Shown here: positions 1-5,706 of the stretch, in pieces | How positions within the stretch are numbered: position 1 is the first letter of the stretch | How the letters are laid out: every line of letters begins with the position of its first letter | NCBI GenBank assembly: GCA_013695265.1 | Contig: JACDAU010000347.1 | Span: 1 to 6,649, forward strand | DNA length: 6,649 bases | Source: Chloroflexia bacterium | GTDB taxonomy: Bacteria; Chloroflexota; Chloroflexia; Thermobaculales; Thermobaculaceae | Reading direction: 5' to 3' | The notes under the pieces: model-generated | Told to the model about the DNA's origin: nothing | Database searches by the model: none | The model's input: the letters and a program-made list of their open reading frames with translations, nothing else | Translations under genes and position numbers: made by a program

Positions 1-33
1 GTTCTCTGCCAGGATGTTCGCGGTATGATCCAT
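1..33 (-). CDS. Start of an unidentified minus-strand gene, cut by the window edge
   Basis: Only the first 11 codons are inside the window: ATG at 33-31, then D-H-T-A-N-I-L-A-E-N, open to the edge. A good Shine-Dalgarno sequence (AGAAGGG on the minus strand, about 38-44) lies six bases before the ATG, and this is the main support for a real start. Too little is present to name the product. It may be co-transcribed with the possible small ORF just upstream, which ends 12 bases before this start. Confidence 0.45.
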   Translation of the reverse strand, partial: MDHTANILAEN

Positions 34-45
34 GTCGTTCCCTTC

Positions 46-252
46 TCAGTTGTGCCTGCTGGTCATGCGAATCGTCCTGTGGGTCCATGCGGGGCGGATG
101 AGCACGACGTAGTATTCGAGCTTGGGCAAGGGCGGGTAGCGTTCCCGATTGCGCTGATGATAGTGGTTGCGTGCGCCTGGGTCAACCGCTGAACCGAACT
201 GATACCTGCCAACAAAGGTGTTGGGCTTCGCGGCGCGGGGGTATACTCTCAT
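46..252 (-). CDS. Possible small hypothetical protein (68 aa)
   Basis: An open frame starts at ATG (252-250) and ends at TGA (48-46). The predicted product is basic and aromatic-rich, with a HYHQRNRERYPPLPKLEYY stretch in the middle and no obvious membrane segment. I do not recognise it. In its favour, it lies in line with the next minus-strand start (12-base gap), its composition looks protein-like, and many codons end in G or C. Against it, there is no ribosome binding site before the ATG, and the same frame stays open antisense through the DoxX gene, so the openness may be chance. Its ATG directly abuts the GTG start of the plus-strand DoxX gene. Alternatively, the stretch is simply the untranslated leader of the partial gene at 1-33. 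Confidence 0.28.
   Translation of the reverse strand: MRVYPRAAKPNTFVGRYQFGSAVDPGARNHYHQRNRERYPPLPKLEYYVVLIRPAWTHRTIRMTSRHN
242..247 (+). promoter_or_regulatory. Candidate -10 box for the DoxX-like gene
   Basis: TATACT matches the TATAAT consensus at five of six positions and is one of the few AT-rich spots here. It lies five bases before the GTG start at 253, so transcription would begin at or next to the start codon, giving a leaderless message. TTGGGC (221-226) is a possible -35 box but with a short 15-base spacer. Inferred from sequence only. Confidence 0.4.
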
Positions 253-690
253 GTGCGTATTCTGACAAACCATCCGCCATCCCGACGCGGCGTAACGCGA
301 GATCGGTTCACGCGTGCGCGGGACTGGAGCCGCCGACTGCTCGCGGCGGGCTTCATCGGGGCCGGGACGCTGCACTTTGTCGTTCCCAGCGTGTACGAGG
401 CAGTGATGCCGTCGTACCTGCCCTTGCACCGGGAGCTGGTCCTCGTGAGCGGGCTGCTGGAGATCCTCGGGGGCCTCGGCCTCGCGGTGCCGTCGCCCCG
501 TGTCCGGCGCGCCGCGGGTTGGGGGCTGGCCGTCCTCCTCGTGCTCATCTTCCCCGCGAACGTCCACATGGCGGTGAACGAGATTCAGGTCGGGAGCGTG
601 CGGACTGGCGCACTCGGCTGGTGGCTGCGTCTTCCGTTGCAGCCGCTGCTTATCTGGTGGGTGCTCTGGTCCGCGCGGCTCAGGCGCTGA
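253..690 (+). CDS. DoxX-like integral membrane protein
   Basis: This 145-aa protein has four predicted transmembrane helices at about residues 28-44, 59-79, 87-107 and 124-141. Family-like signatures are GAGTLHFVVPSVYEAVMPSY (36-55), the glycine-rich ELVLVSGLLEILGGLGL segment (61-77) and FPANVHMA (100-107), resembling the small DoxX/YkgB-like proteins of many bacteria. The biochemical role of most such proteins is not established; some relatives are linked to redox or thiol-stress complexes in the membrane. The start is GTG at 253. No other usual start codon lies between the in-frame upstream stop (190-192) and the first helix, except CTG codons. There is no clear ribosome binding site, but a TATACT box lies just upstream, so a leaderless transcript is likely. 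The gene ends at TGA directly before repeat copy A. It is convergent with the inositol synthase gene. Confidence 0.82.
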   Translation: MRILTNHPPSRRGVTRDRFTRARDWSRRLLAAGFIGAGTLHFVVPSVYEAVMPSYLPLHRELVLVSGLLEILGGLGLAVPSPRVRRAAGWGLAVLLVLIFPANVHMAVNEIQVGSVRTGALGWWLRLPLQPLLIWWVLWSARLRR

Positions 691-820
691 CCTACTACGA
701 ACCCCGGCTGAACAGTAGCGCAACCATCTTTCCGAGCCCGCGAGGAATCCGTGGTTGGGTTTACGGATCCCTCACGGAGTTCGGGATGACATGCAACAGG
801 GTTCAACCGTATTGCGCATA
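691..820 (-). repeat. Dispersed hairpin repeat, copy A (inverted relative to B and C)
   Basis: Read on the minus strand, this spacer aligns over its whole length with the stretch at 3579-3713 and, more loosely, with 5707-5875. The core at 740-795 differs from copy B (3606-3661) at about four positions with no gaps. The inner hairpin is intact: 14-base arms at 739-752 and 763-776 pair with two G-U wobbles around a 10-base loop. The outer arm on the 731-738 side has decayed. The copy begins right after the DoxX stop codon. It contains no gene. Confidence 0.8.
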
Positions 821-859
821 ACTAGGTTGCCCTCCCCAGCCCGCCAACGGCACGCAGGA

Positions 860-889
860 GGGGCACGGCGTTGCTGCCGCGCCCCTTTT
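860..889. terminator. Terminator hairpin between convergent genes
   Basis: GGGGCACGGC (860-869) and GCCGCGCCCC (876-885) form a 10-bp stem with a six-base loop, followed by TTTT (886-889) on the plus strand. Read on the plus strand, the stem has one A-C mismatch but has the T tail, which suits termination of the DoxX transcript. Read on the minus strand, the same position is a G-U wobble, so the stem is fully paired but lacks a T tail; it lies 18 bases after the inositol synthase stop. It probably serves both genes. Confidence 0.65.
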
Positions 890-907
890 GCCGGGTCCAG
901 GGAAGGA

Positions 908-2056
908 TTAGTCGATGGTGGCGACCACCAGCTCCTTCTCGGTTTCCTCCGGGGTGGCGGTGGGCAGGCGGGTCTCATCCGTACCGTCGATGAACTCTTC
1001 CACCATCCGGCGCGCCACGTCGTCGTGATACTGCACGGGCGGGCTCTTCATGAAGTACGCGCTCGGGCCAGCGATCGTGCCGGCGATGCCGCGATCAAGG
1101 GCGACCTTCGCACACCGCACCGCGTCGATCACGACCCCCGCGCTGTTCGGGCTGTCCCACACCTCGAGCTTCAGCTCCACGTTGAGCGGCACGTTGCCGA
1201 AGGTCGTGCCCTCCATGCGGATGTGCGCCCACTTGCGATCCTCGAGCCAGAGCACGTAGTCCGACGGCCCGACGTGGACGTTCTTGTCCTCGATGTCCTG
1301 GAGGTCGAGCTGGGAGGTGACGGCGTTCGTCTTGGAGATCTTCTTGCTTTCCAGGCGATCCCGCTCGAGCATGTTGTAGAAGTCGGTGTTGCCGCCGAAG
1401 TTGAGCTGGTATGTGCGCTCCACCTTCACGCCGCGCTCCTCAAAGAGGCGCACGAGGTTGCGGTGGGTGATCGTCGCGCCGACCTGGCTCTTGATGTCAT
1501 CCCCGATCATCGGGAGTCCCTTCTCCAGGAAGCGGCGCTGCCAGTACTCTTCGCGGGCGATGAACACCGGGATGCAGTTCACGAACGCGCAGCCTGCGTC
1601 GAGGATCTGCTCGACGTACCACTTCGTCGCCATCTCACTGCCCACCGGCAGGTAGCTGACAACCACATCCGTCTTCGTGTCCTTGAGCACCTGGGTGATG
1701 TTCGCCGTCTGGCCGGGCGCCTTTTCGATCATTTCTTTAAGGTACTTGCCCAGGCCGTCGTGCGTCATCCCGCGATGCACGGGAACGCCGAGGTGCGGCA
1801 CATCCGAGAACTTGATCGTGTTGTTCGGCGCCGCCCAGATCGCTTCGCTGAGGTCCTTGCCAACCTTCGTGACGTTGATGTCGAACGCAGCGGAGAACTC
1901 GATATCGCGGATGTGATAGCCGCCGAAGTCAACGTGCATCAGGCCGGGGACCGACTCATCAGGGCTCGCGTGTTTGTAGAACTCAACCCCCTGCACCAGG
2001 GAGGAGGCGCAGTTGCCGACGCCTATAATCGCTACTCGTACCTTCTTGTCAGCCAA
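908..2056 (-). CDS. ino1: Inositol-3-phosphate synthase (NAD-dependent)
   Basis: This cytosolic enzyme converts D-glucose 6-phosphate to 1D-myo-inositol 3-phosphate, the first step toward inositol lipids and other inositol compounds. The 382-aa product fits the shorter archaeal/actinobacterial type. Visible features are the N-terminal Rossmann motif VAIIGVGNCASSLVQG (8-23), NCIPVFIA (160-167), the hallmark GDDIKSQVGATITHR (185-199) with the presumed catalytic Lys189, LNFGGNTDF (218-226), KKISK (238-242), and KVALDRGIAG near 317-326. The start chosen is TTG at 2056-2054, because AAGGAG lies eight bases before it and the product then begins directly at the Rossmann strand. A longer reading from ATG at 2095 adds 13 unconserved residues and starts inside an inverted repeat, so I rejected it. 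An interrupted membrane protein gene lies upstream on the same strand. A terminator hairpin follows the TAA stop. Confidence 0.95.
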   Translation of the reverse strand: MADKKVRVAIIGVGNCASSLVQGVEFYKHASPDESVPGLMHVDFGGYHIRDIEFSAAFDINVTKVGKDLSEAIWAAPNNTIKFSDVPHLGVPVHRGMTHDGLGKYLKEMIEKAPGQTANITQVLKDTKTDVVVSYLPVGSEMATKWYVEQILDAGCAFVNCIPVFIAREEYWQRRFLEKGLPMIGDDIKSQVGATITHRNLVRLFEERGVKVERTYQLNFGGNTDFYNMLERDRLESKKISKTNAVTSQLDLQDIEDKNVHVGPSDYVLWLEDRKWAHIRMEGTTFGNVPLNVELKLEVWDSPNSAGVVIDAVRCAKVALDRGIAGTIAGPSAYFMKSPPVQYHDDVARRMVEEFIDGTDETRLPTATPEETEKELVVATID

Positions 2057-2078
2057 AGTCCGAACTCCTTCGTTGCCG

Positions 2079-2096
2079 GATGACCGCGAGGTCATC
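2079..2096 (-). promoter_or_regulatory. Perfect inverted repeat near the inferred transcription start of the inositol synthase gene
   Basis: GATGACC (2079-2085) and GGTCATC (2090-2096) are exact reverse complements around a four-base centre. The element starts seven bases downstream of the candidate -10 box on the minus strand, so it falls at about +1 to +18 of the mRNA. It could be a repressor operator or a 5' hairpin in the leader. The palindrome is directly visible; the function is inferred. Confidence 0.45.
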
Positions 2097-2103
2097 TGCT
2101 ACC

Positions 2104-2109
2104 AATATA
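2104..2109 (-). promoter_or_regulatory. Candidate -10 box for the inositol synthase gene
   Basis: TATATT on the minus strand matches TATAAT at five of six positions. The matching -35 region (about 17 bases upstream) is weak. A consensus TTGACA also exists on the minus strand at 2174-2179, but I see no good -10 at proper spacing from it. The predicted leader is about 40 bases. Confidence 0.35.
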
Positions 2110-2160
2110 CGCTTCCCTGGTCCGCATAAGACGGTCCAGTGATCGCTACAAGTGTGGCAC

Positions 2161-2520
2161 TCACGCTCCTTTGTTGTCAACTTTGCCTCCCCTGCGGCGT
2201 GACGCGAGTGCTAGCCCCAAAGTAGCGCCACACACTCCTGCCAGCACGCTCCACCCCGCCGCGACCTGCCACGCCTCCCCGAGGAACGCATATCTGCCGG
2301 TGAGCAGCCCGATGCCCACGCCCAGAGGTCACGGCACCGCCGTGAGCAGGAGACCCCAGGGACGCGCAACCAGGGCGCCGATTCCGACGGCAACCACGAA
2401 CCAGAGCAGCATCCCAACGGCGAAACTGCCACCGAGATAGTGGATCGTCACGCCAACGCCCAACAGCCCGAGTGCGGACGCTCGGCGCCGTCCTCTCCGG
2501 TTCCAGAATCCTGGTGCCAT
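2161..2520 (-). pseudogene. Small multi-helix membrane protein gene broken by an in-frame stop
   Basis: One minus-strand frame runs from ATG at 2520 (or GTG at 2532) to TGA at 2163-2161 and is interrupted only by a TGA at 2331-2329. On both sides the frame encodes hydrophobic, glycine-rich helices. Before the stop come LGLLGVGVTIHYLGGSFAVG, then MLLWFVVAVGIGALVARPWG. After it come PLGVGIGLLTGRYAFLG and AAGWSVLAGVCGATLGLALA, then a basic RRR-G-GK tail. The intact protein would be about 119 aa with roughly four membrane spans, and the stop lies in the third. I do not recognise the family. GGTGG about eight bases before the 2520 ATG is a plausible ribosome binding site. The TGA is one base away from TGG, CGA or GGA, among others. 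Several genes in the window end in TGA, so recoding is unlikely; either the gene is inactive or the base is an error. Confidence 0.6.
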
Positions 2521-2677
2521 AGTGTTGCCCACCCGGACCGCTCAATACCTCGCCGCATCTGTTCTCAGTATTGCACAGCGCCCCTACGGTCAGACTGCGG
2601 TGCGATCTCTCGGCACGGCTGATGCATTGCTTTTGCGTATAGATAGACACCGAGATACAAGAAGGGAGCGGAAGCAC

Positions 2678-3565
2678 ATGGACCAGACCACGCCGCAGAA
2701 CCCGACGGAGCAGCACCCGCAGCCGGAGTTCCCGGATCAGCCCCAGAAACCGCCTGGACTCGAGAGCCAGATGGACCCCAAGCCGGACTACGGCGAGGAG
2801 ACGTACAAGGGATTCGGCAGGCTCGAGGGTAAGGCCGCGATAATCACGGGCGGCGATAGCGGCATCGGCCGCGCCACGGCGCTCGCGTTCGCGCGCGAGG
2901 GTGCCGATGTGCTGATCTCGTACCTGCCGGAGGAGGAATCGGACGCCGAAGAGGCCGCGCAGGCGGTGCAACGCTCCGGCAAGAAGGCGGTCAAGTTCCC
3001 CGGCGACATCACCGACGAGGGCACCTGCCAGCGGATGGTGCAGCGGGCCGTGCAGGAGTTTGGGAAGATCGACATTCTGGTAAACAACGCCGCGTTCCAG
3101 ATGTCGTACGAGAGCATTCAGGAGATCTCCTCGGAGGAGTTCGAGCACACGTATCGCACGAACGTGTTCGCGATGTTCTACCTCTGCAAGGCGGCGCTCC
3201 CGCACATGCAGCCGGGCGCGACGATCATCAACACCTCCTCCGTGGAAGCGTACAAGCCCAAGCCGTCTCTGCTCGCCTATGCCTCCACGAAGGGTGCGAT
3301 TGTGAACTTCACGAAGGGGCTCGCGCAGGAGGCGATTCAGCAGGGAGTCCGCGTGAACAGCGTTGCGCCGGGGCCGGTGTGGACGCCGCTCATCCCGAGC
3401 ACGATGCCGCCAGAAGAAGTGTCGCAGTTCGGCCAGCAGTCCCCGATGCAGCGTCCGGCGCAGCCCGCGGAGCTTGCGCCCGTGTACGTGTTCCTCGCCT
3501 CCCAGGAGTCGAGCTACGTGAACGGAGAGACGCTCGGCGTCACCGGCGGCACGCCGATCCCGTAG
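2678..3565 (+). CDS. NAD(P)-dependent short-chain dehydrogenase, YghA/GSP39 type
   Basis: This 295-aa SDR oxidoreductase is cytosolic. Relatives such as E. coli YghA and the Bacillus general stress protein 39 are NAD(P)-dependent and often annotated as alcohol, aldehyde or glucose dehydrogenases; the substrate cannot be read from sequence. The first 45 residues are a proline- and glutamine-rich extension (PPGLESQMDPKPDYGEETY, 25-43) typical of this subfamily. The Rossmann core follows: cofactor motif TGGDSGIG (57-64), D110, NNAA (136-139), Asn162, catalytic Ser188, Tyr201 and Lys205 (YASTK), then PGPVWTP (231-237). All catalytic positions are present. The start is ATG at 2678, with AAGGGAG nine bases upstream; the frame is also open further 5', but that part has no family similarity. 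It is divergent from the broken membrane gene and followed by repeat copy B. Confidence 0.95.
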   Translation: MDQTTPQNPTEQHPQPEFPDQPQKPPGLESQMDPKPDYGEETYKGFGRLEGKAAIITGGDSGIGRATALAFAREGADVLISYLPEEESDAEEAAQAVQRSGKKAVKFPGDITDEGTCQRMVQRAVQEFGKIDILVNNAAFQMSYESIQEISSEEFEHTYRTNVFAMFYLCKAALPHMQPGATIINTSSVEAYKPKPSLLAYASTKGAIVNFTKGLAQEAIQQGVRVNSVAPGPVWTPLIPSTMPPEEVSQFGQQSPMQRPAQPAELAPVYVFLASQESSYVNGETLGVTGGTPIP

Positions 3566-3578
3566 CCCACGTCATGCA

Positions 3579-3713
3579 CTGATACGCAATCCGCTTGAAC
3601 TCAGGTGCATGTCATCCCGAACTCTGTGAGGGATCCGTAACCCCGAGCACGGATTCCTCGCCGATTCGGAATGACAGATGCGCTACCATCCAGCCGGAGT
3701 TAGTATGACACAC
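3579..3713 (+). repeat. Dispersed hairpin repeat, copy B (best-preserved hairpin)
   Basis: This spacer element begins 13 bases after the SDR stop. Arms at 3610-3638 and 3649-3676 pair over 28-29 bases around a 10-base loop. The outer arm TGTCATCCCGAA pairs with TTCGGAATGACA with one mismatch, and the inner GGGATCCGT pairs with ACGGATTCC with one G-U pair. Flanks shared with the other copies are a left segment like GATACGCAATCCGCTTGAAC and a right segment CAGCCGGAGTT. It contains no gene. Size, intergenic position and palindromic form resemble small non-coding elements such as REP-like or MITE-like sequences. Confidence 0.85.
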
Positions 3714-3745
3714 CAGAGGGGGCGTTCGACGGAACGCCCCCTCTG
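3714..3745. terminator. Strong bidirectional terminator-like hairpin
   Basis: CAGAGGGGGCGTTC (3714-3727) and GAACGCCCCCTCTG (3732-3745) are exact reverse complements, giving a 14-bp GC-rich stem with a four-base loop. It lies between the convergent SDR and secreted-protein genes, 23 bases past the stop of the latter. Neither strand has a T run after the stem, so it is not a textbook intrinsic terminator, but position and stability suit transcription termination or mRNA 3'-end protection. Confidence 0.65.
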
Positions 3746-3768
3746 CCTCGCCGCTGTGCGCGGCGCCC

Positions 3769-4620
3769 CTAGTCCTCGTCGCTCTTCCCGTGGCCTTCGT
3801 GGCGGCCCATCCCGCGCTCCCGCGTCACGACCTTTTCGGCCCACTTGGGCAGGTGCTCCCTGATCTTCGCGGCGCGCTTCTCGTCGAGGTATCCCGCCTT
3901 TACGGCGTCGTCCACCCGCTTCCCAGCCTCATGCACCAGCAGTTTCTGTAGTTCTGGTGTGCGCTTCGGGCCGGCGATCTCTCCCAGGCTCTTGCCCGCC
4001 CGAAGCTGCGCTCGGAACTGGTCCGGGGTGATATCCAGGAACGCGGCGACCTGCGCTTGCCCGTCGTGGAACGCGCGCCGAATCCCCTGCATCGGCGGCA
4101 TCACGCGCACGGTTTGAGCTGCGATCACTCCTTTACTATCAGCCTTGCCCGTGACGCGAACATAGCTGCCGACAGTAACTTTTCCGCCCTTCGCTCCCTT
4201 CGGGCCGCGCACGGTGGCGTCCTTGCCGAGGCGCACGGTCTTCGTGTCGCGTGAGGTCTCGATCGTGAGCGTATCCCCGCTCACTTTGGTCACGCGGCCG
4301 ATCAGGTGGCCGTGCCCTTTGTGCACGCCGAGGCCCAGTCCGCGGCCCTCGCGCGCACGCTCCTTGATGCGCGCGCCGCGCTTTTCCGGTATCCGCCCTG
4401 CGGCGACCTCCTCATCGGCGATCTCACCCTGCGCTGCCACGATTGCGGCGTGCACCTCATCGGGCTGTTTGCCGAGCCGCGCGGCGACTTTCGCGACGAA
4501 CCGTTCGTACACCCCGCCGCGAGCGTCCCCCGCTCCCTGCGCCACGCCCGCGCCGACGACAAGCGCGGCGAGCATGGCCGCAAGCGCGATGCCCAGCGAC
4601 AGCTTTCCTATGTTTCGCAT
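3769..4620 (-). CDS. Secreted protein with a DUF5666-like domain between helical repeats
   Basis: The product has 283 aa. Residues 1-30 are a typical signal peptide (MRN-x-GK, a hydrophobic core, then a site near VAQGA), so it is probably exported. Residues 38-90 form a charged helical segment (YERFVAKVAARLGKQPDEVH). Residues 105-174 look like a beta-rich DUF5666-type domain (LIGRVTKVSGDTLTIETSR, then VGSYVRVTGKADSKGVIAA and QTVRVM). Residues 188-268 are a second helical region (AAFLDITPDQFRAQLRAGKS, later YLDEKRAAKIREHLPKWAEK) resembling the N-terminal segment, so the two may be an old internal duplication. A His/Gly-rich hinge (VHKGHGH, 99-105) and a His/Lys/Asp-rich tail (HEGHGKSDED) could bind metal, which is speculative. 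The function is not known. The start at ATG 4620 is preceded by GGAGG at eight bases; a longer reading from 4653 lacks such a site and hides the signal peptide. It is divergent from the lipoprotein gene. Confidence 0.85.
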   Translation of the reverse strand: MRNIGKLSLGIALAAMLAALVVGAGVAQGAGDARGGVYERFVAKVAARLGKQPDEVHAAIVAAQGEIADEEVAAGRIPEKRGARIKERAREGRGLGLGVHKGHGHLIGRVTKVSGDTLTIETSRDTKTVRLGKDATVRGPKGAKGGKVTVGSYVRVTGKADSKGVIAAQTVRVMPPMQGIRRAFHDGQAQVAAFLDITPDQFRAQLRAGKSLGEIAGPKRTPELQKLLVHEAGKRVDDAVKAGYLDEKRAAKIREHLPKWAEKVVTRERGMGRHEGHGKSDED

Positions 4621-4701
4621 CTTCCTGCCCTCCACAACACTGTATCCAGTCATATAGTAGCATTCTATCGGCGAAAGCTCAGAATACGCTCAGAGCGTGA
4701 G

Positions 4702-4798
4702 GAGGCGGGGAGTATCACGGTGTTTGCGCCAAACGTTTCCCGACGCTGCGTGGAGGCGGTGAGCATATCCATCTGTGCTATGGGTTCGCGCCAAACGT
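4702..4798. repeat. Duplicated motif in the divergent promoter region
   Basis: GCGCCAAACGT occurs twice, at 4726-4736 and 4788-4798, each following TT-rich sequence. GAGGCGG-type sequence also occurs twice (4702-4708 and 4753-4759), followed by GAG-T/C-AT. The pairs are spaced 62 and 51 bases, so this is not a simple tandem copy. The region separates the divergently transcribed secreted-protein and lipoprotein genes. The motif copies may be binding sites of a shared regulator, which is inference. The remainder of 4621-4911 holds no ORF I would support. Confidence 0.4.
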
Positions 4799-4848
4799 GC
4801 GTGATGGGAGATCGAAGGAATGGCTTGCAGCAGTCTACCCGGTTCTTC

Positions 4849-4857
4849 TGCTAGAAT
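4849..4857 (+). promoter_or_regulatory. Extended -10 promoter element for the lipoprotein gene
   Basis: TG (4849-4850), one base, then TAGAAT (4852-4857) fits the extended -10 form TGnTATAAT, with the hexamer matching at five of six positions. Transcription would start near 4865, giving a leader of about 47 bases. The -35 region at normal spacing is weak, as is common for extended -10 promoters. Confidence 0.5.
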
Positions 4858-4911
4858 ACACGCCCTCCCATCGTTTACGGCCCGCCTCCTGTGGCCCGCG
4901 AGGTTGAGTAG

Positions 4912-5649
4912 ATGACAGAGAAGATATCGAAGCTCGCCCTGTCGGTATCCGCGATTCTGCTCGTGTCTTGCGGTCGAGGCGGCGCGATCAGTGCCTCACC
5001 GACCTCGGAGGGCCTGGCTACCGCAGCGACTGTGACAGCTTCGGTTCAGGCGGATAACACCGTATGGGCACGGGAGACGGGGCCAACATCAACCGCGACA
5101 TCGAAGCCGACGACCAGTCAAGCGATTCCGACCGGCACCTCGGCTCCGAAGCGCGCCACCACACGACCAACAGGATTGAGCGCCGACCCAACCGTAACCT
5201 ACCCGGACGGTTGCGACCGCATGGATGTGCAGCGGATAATGGCTTCCTTCCTGGACGGCTTCAACCGGGGGGACAGGGCGCGCATGTCCCGCTCCCTCGA
5301 TCTCGCGGCATTGCAATGGTACGTCGTGAACTCCCACAAGCGCGGACAACGGATCACCGAGATCGACACACTTAAGGGCGAGTCTGTCACGGCGACTACC
5401 GGGCTCGACGATGCGGATAAGCGGGAGCTTTGGGCTTACTTCCATAGACGCCATCAGCAGGGCGAGATCCTCGGTCTGTTGCGCTTCGATCTTGTGCCCG
5501 ATGCATCGGACCCGGACAGTATGGGAGTTGCGTACGACCTCAGCCGAAGGGCCGACGATCTCCAGGGATCCTTGCCGACTGGCGGTAAGGCAATCATTGA
5601 CTGTCGGACCGGGAAGATCATCCGATGGGTGATGGATTCGGATCGGTAG
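4912..5649 (+). CDS. Lipoprotein with a Thr/Ser/Pro-rich linker and an NTF2-like C-terminal domain
   Basis: This 245-aa protein starts with a lipoprotein signal: positively charged TEKISK, a hydrophobic core and lipobox L17-V-S-C20, so Cys20 is expected to be lipidated and the protein anchored outside the membrane. Residues 21-97 are a low-complexity Thr/Ser/Pro/Ala linker, probably flexible and spanning the wall. Residues 100-245 are a folded domain beginning with an amphipathic helix (VQRIMASFLDGFNRGDRARM), the common opening of NTF2/SnoaL-like folds, and ending in strand-like IIDCRTGKIIRWVMD. Two cysteines, C101 and C231, lie near the domain's two ends and could form a disulfide. The domain assignment is by pattern only, and no ligand or enzyme activity can be inferred. 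GAGG about eight bases before ATG 4912 supports this start. Repeat copy C lies downstream. Confidence 0.8.
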   Translation: MTEKISKLALSVSAILLVSCGRGGAISASPTSEGLATAATVTASVQADNTVWARETGPTSTATSKPTTSQAIPTGTSAPKRATTRPTGLSADPTVTYPDGCDRMDVQRIMASFLDGFNRGDRARMSRSLDLAALQWYVVNSHKRGQRITEIDTLKGESVTATTGLDDADKRELWAYFHRRHQQGEILGLLRFDLVPDASDPDSMGVAYDLSRRADDLQGSLPTGGKAIIDCRTGKIIRWVMDSDR

Positions 5650-5706
5650 CCTCCTCCACGGCGGGCCACATCGGCGGGATCGGACACCACTCGTACTACT
5701 GATTGC

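Noticed and set aside
755..2083. A 442-codon open frame on the plus strand across the inositol synthase gene
   Set aside because: It is antisense to a fully recognisable enzyme, its translation is rich in Arg/His/Ala/Val without any family motif, and its first part reads through repeat copy A and the terminator.
2329..2331. TGA read as selenocysteine or tryptophan in the membrane gene
   Set aside because: Several other genes in the window end in TGA, no stem-loop of the SECIS kind is evident after it, and selenocysteine inside a membrane helix of a small protein is unlikely.
2543..2573. CAATAC (2543-2548) and GTATTG (2568-2573) inverted repeat between divergent genes
   Set aside because: Only six bases per arm with a 19-base centre; expected by chance at this length and not clearly tied to a promoter, so not listed as an operator.
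2522..2677. N-terminal extension of the SDR by 52 residues
   Set aside because: The extension resembles no SDR; ATG 2678 has a good ribosome binding site and starts the typical Pro/Gln-rich subfamily leader.
2177..3205. A 342-codon minus-strand open frame
   Set aside because: It lies antisense to the SDR gene and then overlaps the broken membrane gene in a different frame; GC-rich antisense frames stay open by codon bias.
4214..4854. Plus-strand open frames opposite the secreted-protein gene
   Set aside because: They are low-complexity Arg/Ala/Pro/Ser translations antisense to a gene with a clear signal peptide, ribosome binding site and domain structure.
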